NCBI GenBank assembly: GCA_024763295.1
Contig: JANTFU010000100.1
Location: forward strand, 1 to 7,781
Length of the DNA stretch: 7,781 nucleotides
Source: Anaerolineales bacterium
GTDB taxonomy: Bacteria; Chloroflexota; Anaerolineae; Anaerolineales; Villigracilaceae
Reading direction: 5' to 3'
The notes beneath the pieces were generated by a model, which was not told the DNA's origin, did no database searches, and saw only the letters and a program-made list of their open reading frames with translations. Positions 6,504 to 7,781 of the stretch are shown here, piece after piece (within the stretch, counting starts at the first letter, position 1; each line of letters begins with the position of its first letter). The translations under genes were made by a program, and so were the position numbers.

Positions 6504-7781
6504 CTACTCCACCGTCACACTCTTTGCCAAATTTCTTGGCTGGTCTACATCCAAGCCGCGCAACGAAGCAATATGATACGCCAGCACTTGCAGCGGGATG
6601 ACGCTCACGACCGGGCTGAGCATCCACGGGGTTTCGGGGATCCATAAAACGTGGTCTGCCATGTCGGCGACGAGTTCGTCTCCGTCTGTGGCGACGGCAA
6701 CGACCATGCCATTGCGCGCCTTTGCCTGCTGAATTTGCGAGATCATTTTCTCGTGCCAGGGGTCTTTTGGCGCAAGGCAAACGACGGGCATCTCTTCATC
6801 TATAAGGGCGATCGGTCCGTGTTTCATTTCGCCGGCGGGGTAGCCCTCGGCGTGGATGTAGGAAATCTCTTTTAGTTTCAGCGCGCCTTCGTAGGCAATC
6901 GGCATGTTGATGCCACGCCCCAAATAGAGACAGCCTTTGATGTCTTTCAAGGCGCGTGCCACTTTCTCCACATCGGCTTCGCGCTCTAAAGTTTGTCCAA
7001 CGAGATCGGGCACGAGGCGCAGGTCAGAAACCAGTTGGCGGCGTTTGGCGGAATCAATTCTCCCGCGCAAATCTGCCAAATAAACGGCGAGCATGTATAA
7101 GTCCACGAGCGGGGCGGTGAAGGCTTTGGTCGAGGCTACGCCAATTTCCGGTCCCGTTTGCATGGGGATGGTGCCGTCCGCAATCCGCATGGCTTGTGAG
7201 CCGATGGCGTTTACGATACTCCACAAAATCGCGCCTTTGCTGCGTCCCTCTTCCATCGCGGCGAGGGTGTCGGCGGTTTCGCCCGATTGCGAGACTGCCA
7301 GCACGACGGTGTTTTCGTCGATGATCGGGTCGCGGTAGCGGAACTCGGAGCCGATATCGACCTCGACGGGCACGCGTGCGATGGCTTCGATGAGATATTT
7401 GCCGACCATGCCCGCGTAAGCCGCCGTACCGCAGGCGGTGATGTAAATTTTGTTGATGCGTTTGGCGAGTTTTGGGCTGAGATTGAGTTGCGGCAAGCGG
7501 ATGCGCCCCTCGTCGAAGTCGACGCGCCCGGCGAGCGTGTCTGTTAGGGAGCGGACTTGCTCGTGGATTTCTTTCTGCATGAAGTGGCGATATTCCCCTT
7601 TTTCAGCCGCGACCGGATCCCAGGCAATCGTTTGCGGACGTGTGTCCAGCTTGATTCCGTCAACGGTTTGGTATGCCGCCCCCCCGCGCGTGATGACCGC
7701 CATCTGCCCCGATTCGAGGAAGACAACCCGCCGCGTGTGTTCGAGAATAGCGGGGATGTCGGAGGCGGCGAACATTTCGCC
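6504..7781 (-). CDS. glmS: Glutamine--fructose-6-phosphate aminotransferase (isomerizing), C-terminal part
   Basis: Cytosolic enzyme making glucosamine-6-phosphate from fructose-6-phosphate and glutamine, the first committed step to UDP-GlcNAc and peptidoglycan. About 425 residues are visible. With the usual family length near 610, the N-terminal glutaminase domain with its catalytic Cys lies beyond the right edge. The frame is open to the edge (GEMFAASD), so the ATG at 7773-7775 is internal. Both sugar-isomerase (SIS) domains are present: CGTAAYAG and SQSGETADT (7266-7292) in the first, and GRGINMPIAYEGALKLKEIS with HAEGYPAGEMKHGP in the second. The C-terminal DVDQPRNLAKSVTVE (6507-6551) carries the conserved terminal Lys that binds the sugar in known GlmS. 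Nothing looks damaged. A terminator follows, so it is the last gene of its transcript. Confidence 0.98.
   Translation of the reverse strand, partial: GEMFAASDIPAILEHTRRVVFLESGQMAVITRGGAAYQTVDGIKLDTRPQTIAWDPVAAEKGEYRHFMQKEIHEQVRSLTDTLAGRVDFDEGRIRLPQLNLSPKLAKRINKIYITACGTAAYAGMVGKYLIEAIARVPVEVDIGSEFRYRDPIIDENTVVLAVSQSGETADTLAAMEEGRSKGAILWSIVNAIGSQAMRIADGTIPMQTGPEIGVASTKAFTAPLVDLYMLAVYLADLRGRIDSAKRRQLVSDLRLVPDLVGQTLEREADVEKVARALKDIKGCLYLGRGINMPIAYEGALKLKEISYIHAEGYPAGEMKHGPIALIDEEMPVVCLAPKDPWHEKMISQIQQAKARNGMVVAVATDGDELVADMADHVLWIPETPWMLSPVVSVIPLQVLAYHIASLRGLDVDQPRNLAKSVTVE

Noticed and set aside
7773..7775. ATG as the start of glmS
   Set aside because: The frame continues to the window edge with family-like residues, and the protein beginning there would lack the glutaminase domain. 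It is an internal Met.

Overview
The window carries three protein-coding genes, all on the minus strand: the 3' part of glmS (right edge), a complete gene for a 1420-residue secreted multidomain protein (centre), and a paralogous secreted protein cut by the left edge. GC content is moderate. The C-terminal module of the two secreted proteins, an LPxTGF motif running directly into a sortase domain, resembles what I remember of surface proteins in Anaerolineae (Chloroflexota). That assignment is a moderate-confidence inference from protein style, because no rRNA or other phylogenetic marker is present.

Layout, right to left in the direction of transcription. Positions 7781-6504 hold the C-terminal ~425 residues of GlmS (both SIS domains); the glutaminase domain lies outside the window. 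A canonical intrinsic terminator follows at 6435-6464. The 183-bp gap to the next gene also holds a near-perfect sigma70-type promoter (TTGACC, 17 bp, TATAAT) and a ribosome binding site. Positions 6320-2058 encode the large protein: signal peptide, seven SBBP-type beta-propeller repeats, an Ig-like/choice-of-anchor-like domain, a lamin-tail-like domain, a second choice-of-anchor-like domain, two nearly identical Ig-like domains, an SbsA-type Ig-like domain, LPSTGF, and a sortase domain with His, Cys and Arg in the expected places. A 15-bp hairpin follows its stop. A second promoter (TTGACC, 17 bp, TATACT) then drives the left-hand gene from about 1913 off the window: signal peptide, seven ~49-residue repeats of a different propeller-like family, an SbsA-type Ig-like domain, LPDTGF, and the same sortase domain, cut before its catalytic Cys.

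The two secreted proteins look like one design with exchangeable heads: export signal, seven-bladed head, Ig-like stalk, sorting motif, built-in sortase. Their last ~129 shared codons are about 87% identical at DNA level without indels, whereas the heads are unrelated. Each gene has its own promoter, so they look separately regulated rather than an operon. glmS supplies amino sugar for the cell wall but shows no specific link to them.

The most interesting point is the sortase recognition-like motif in cis with a sortase domain and without the usual membrane helix and basic tail. This suggests a self-processing or self-anchoring surface protein family. The G/A homopolymer tract inside the left gene's promoter spacer is a possible phase-variation switch.
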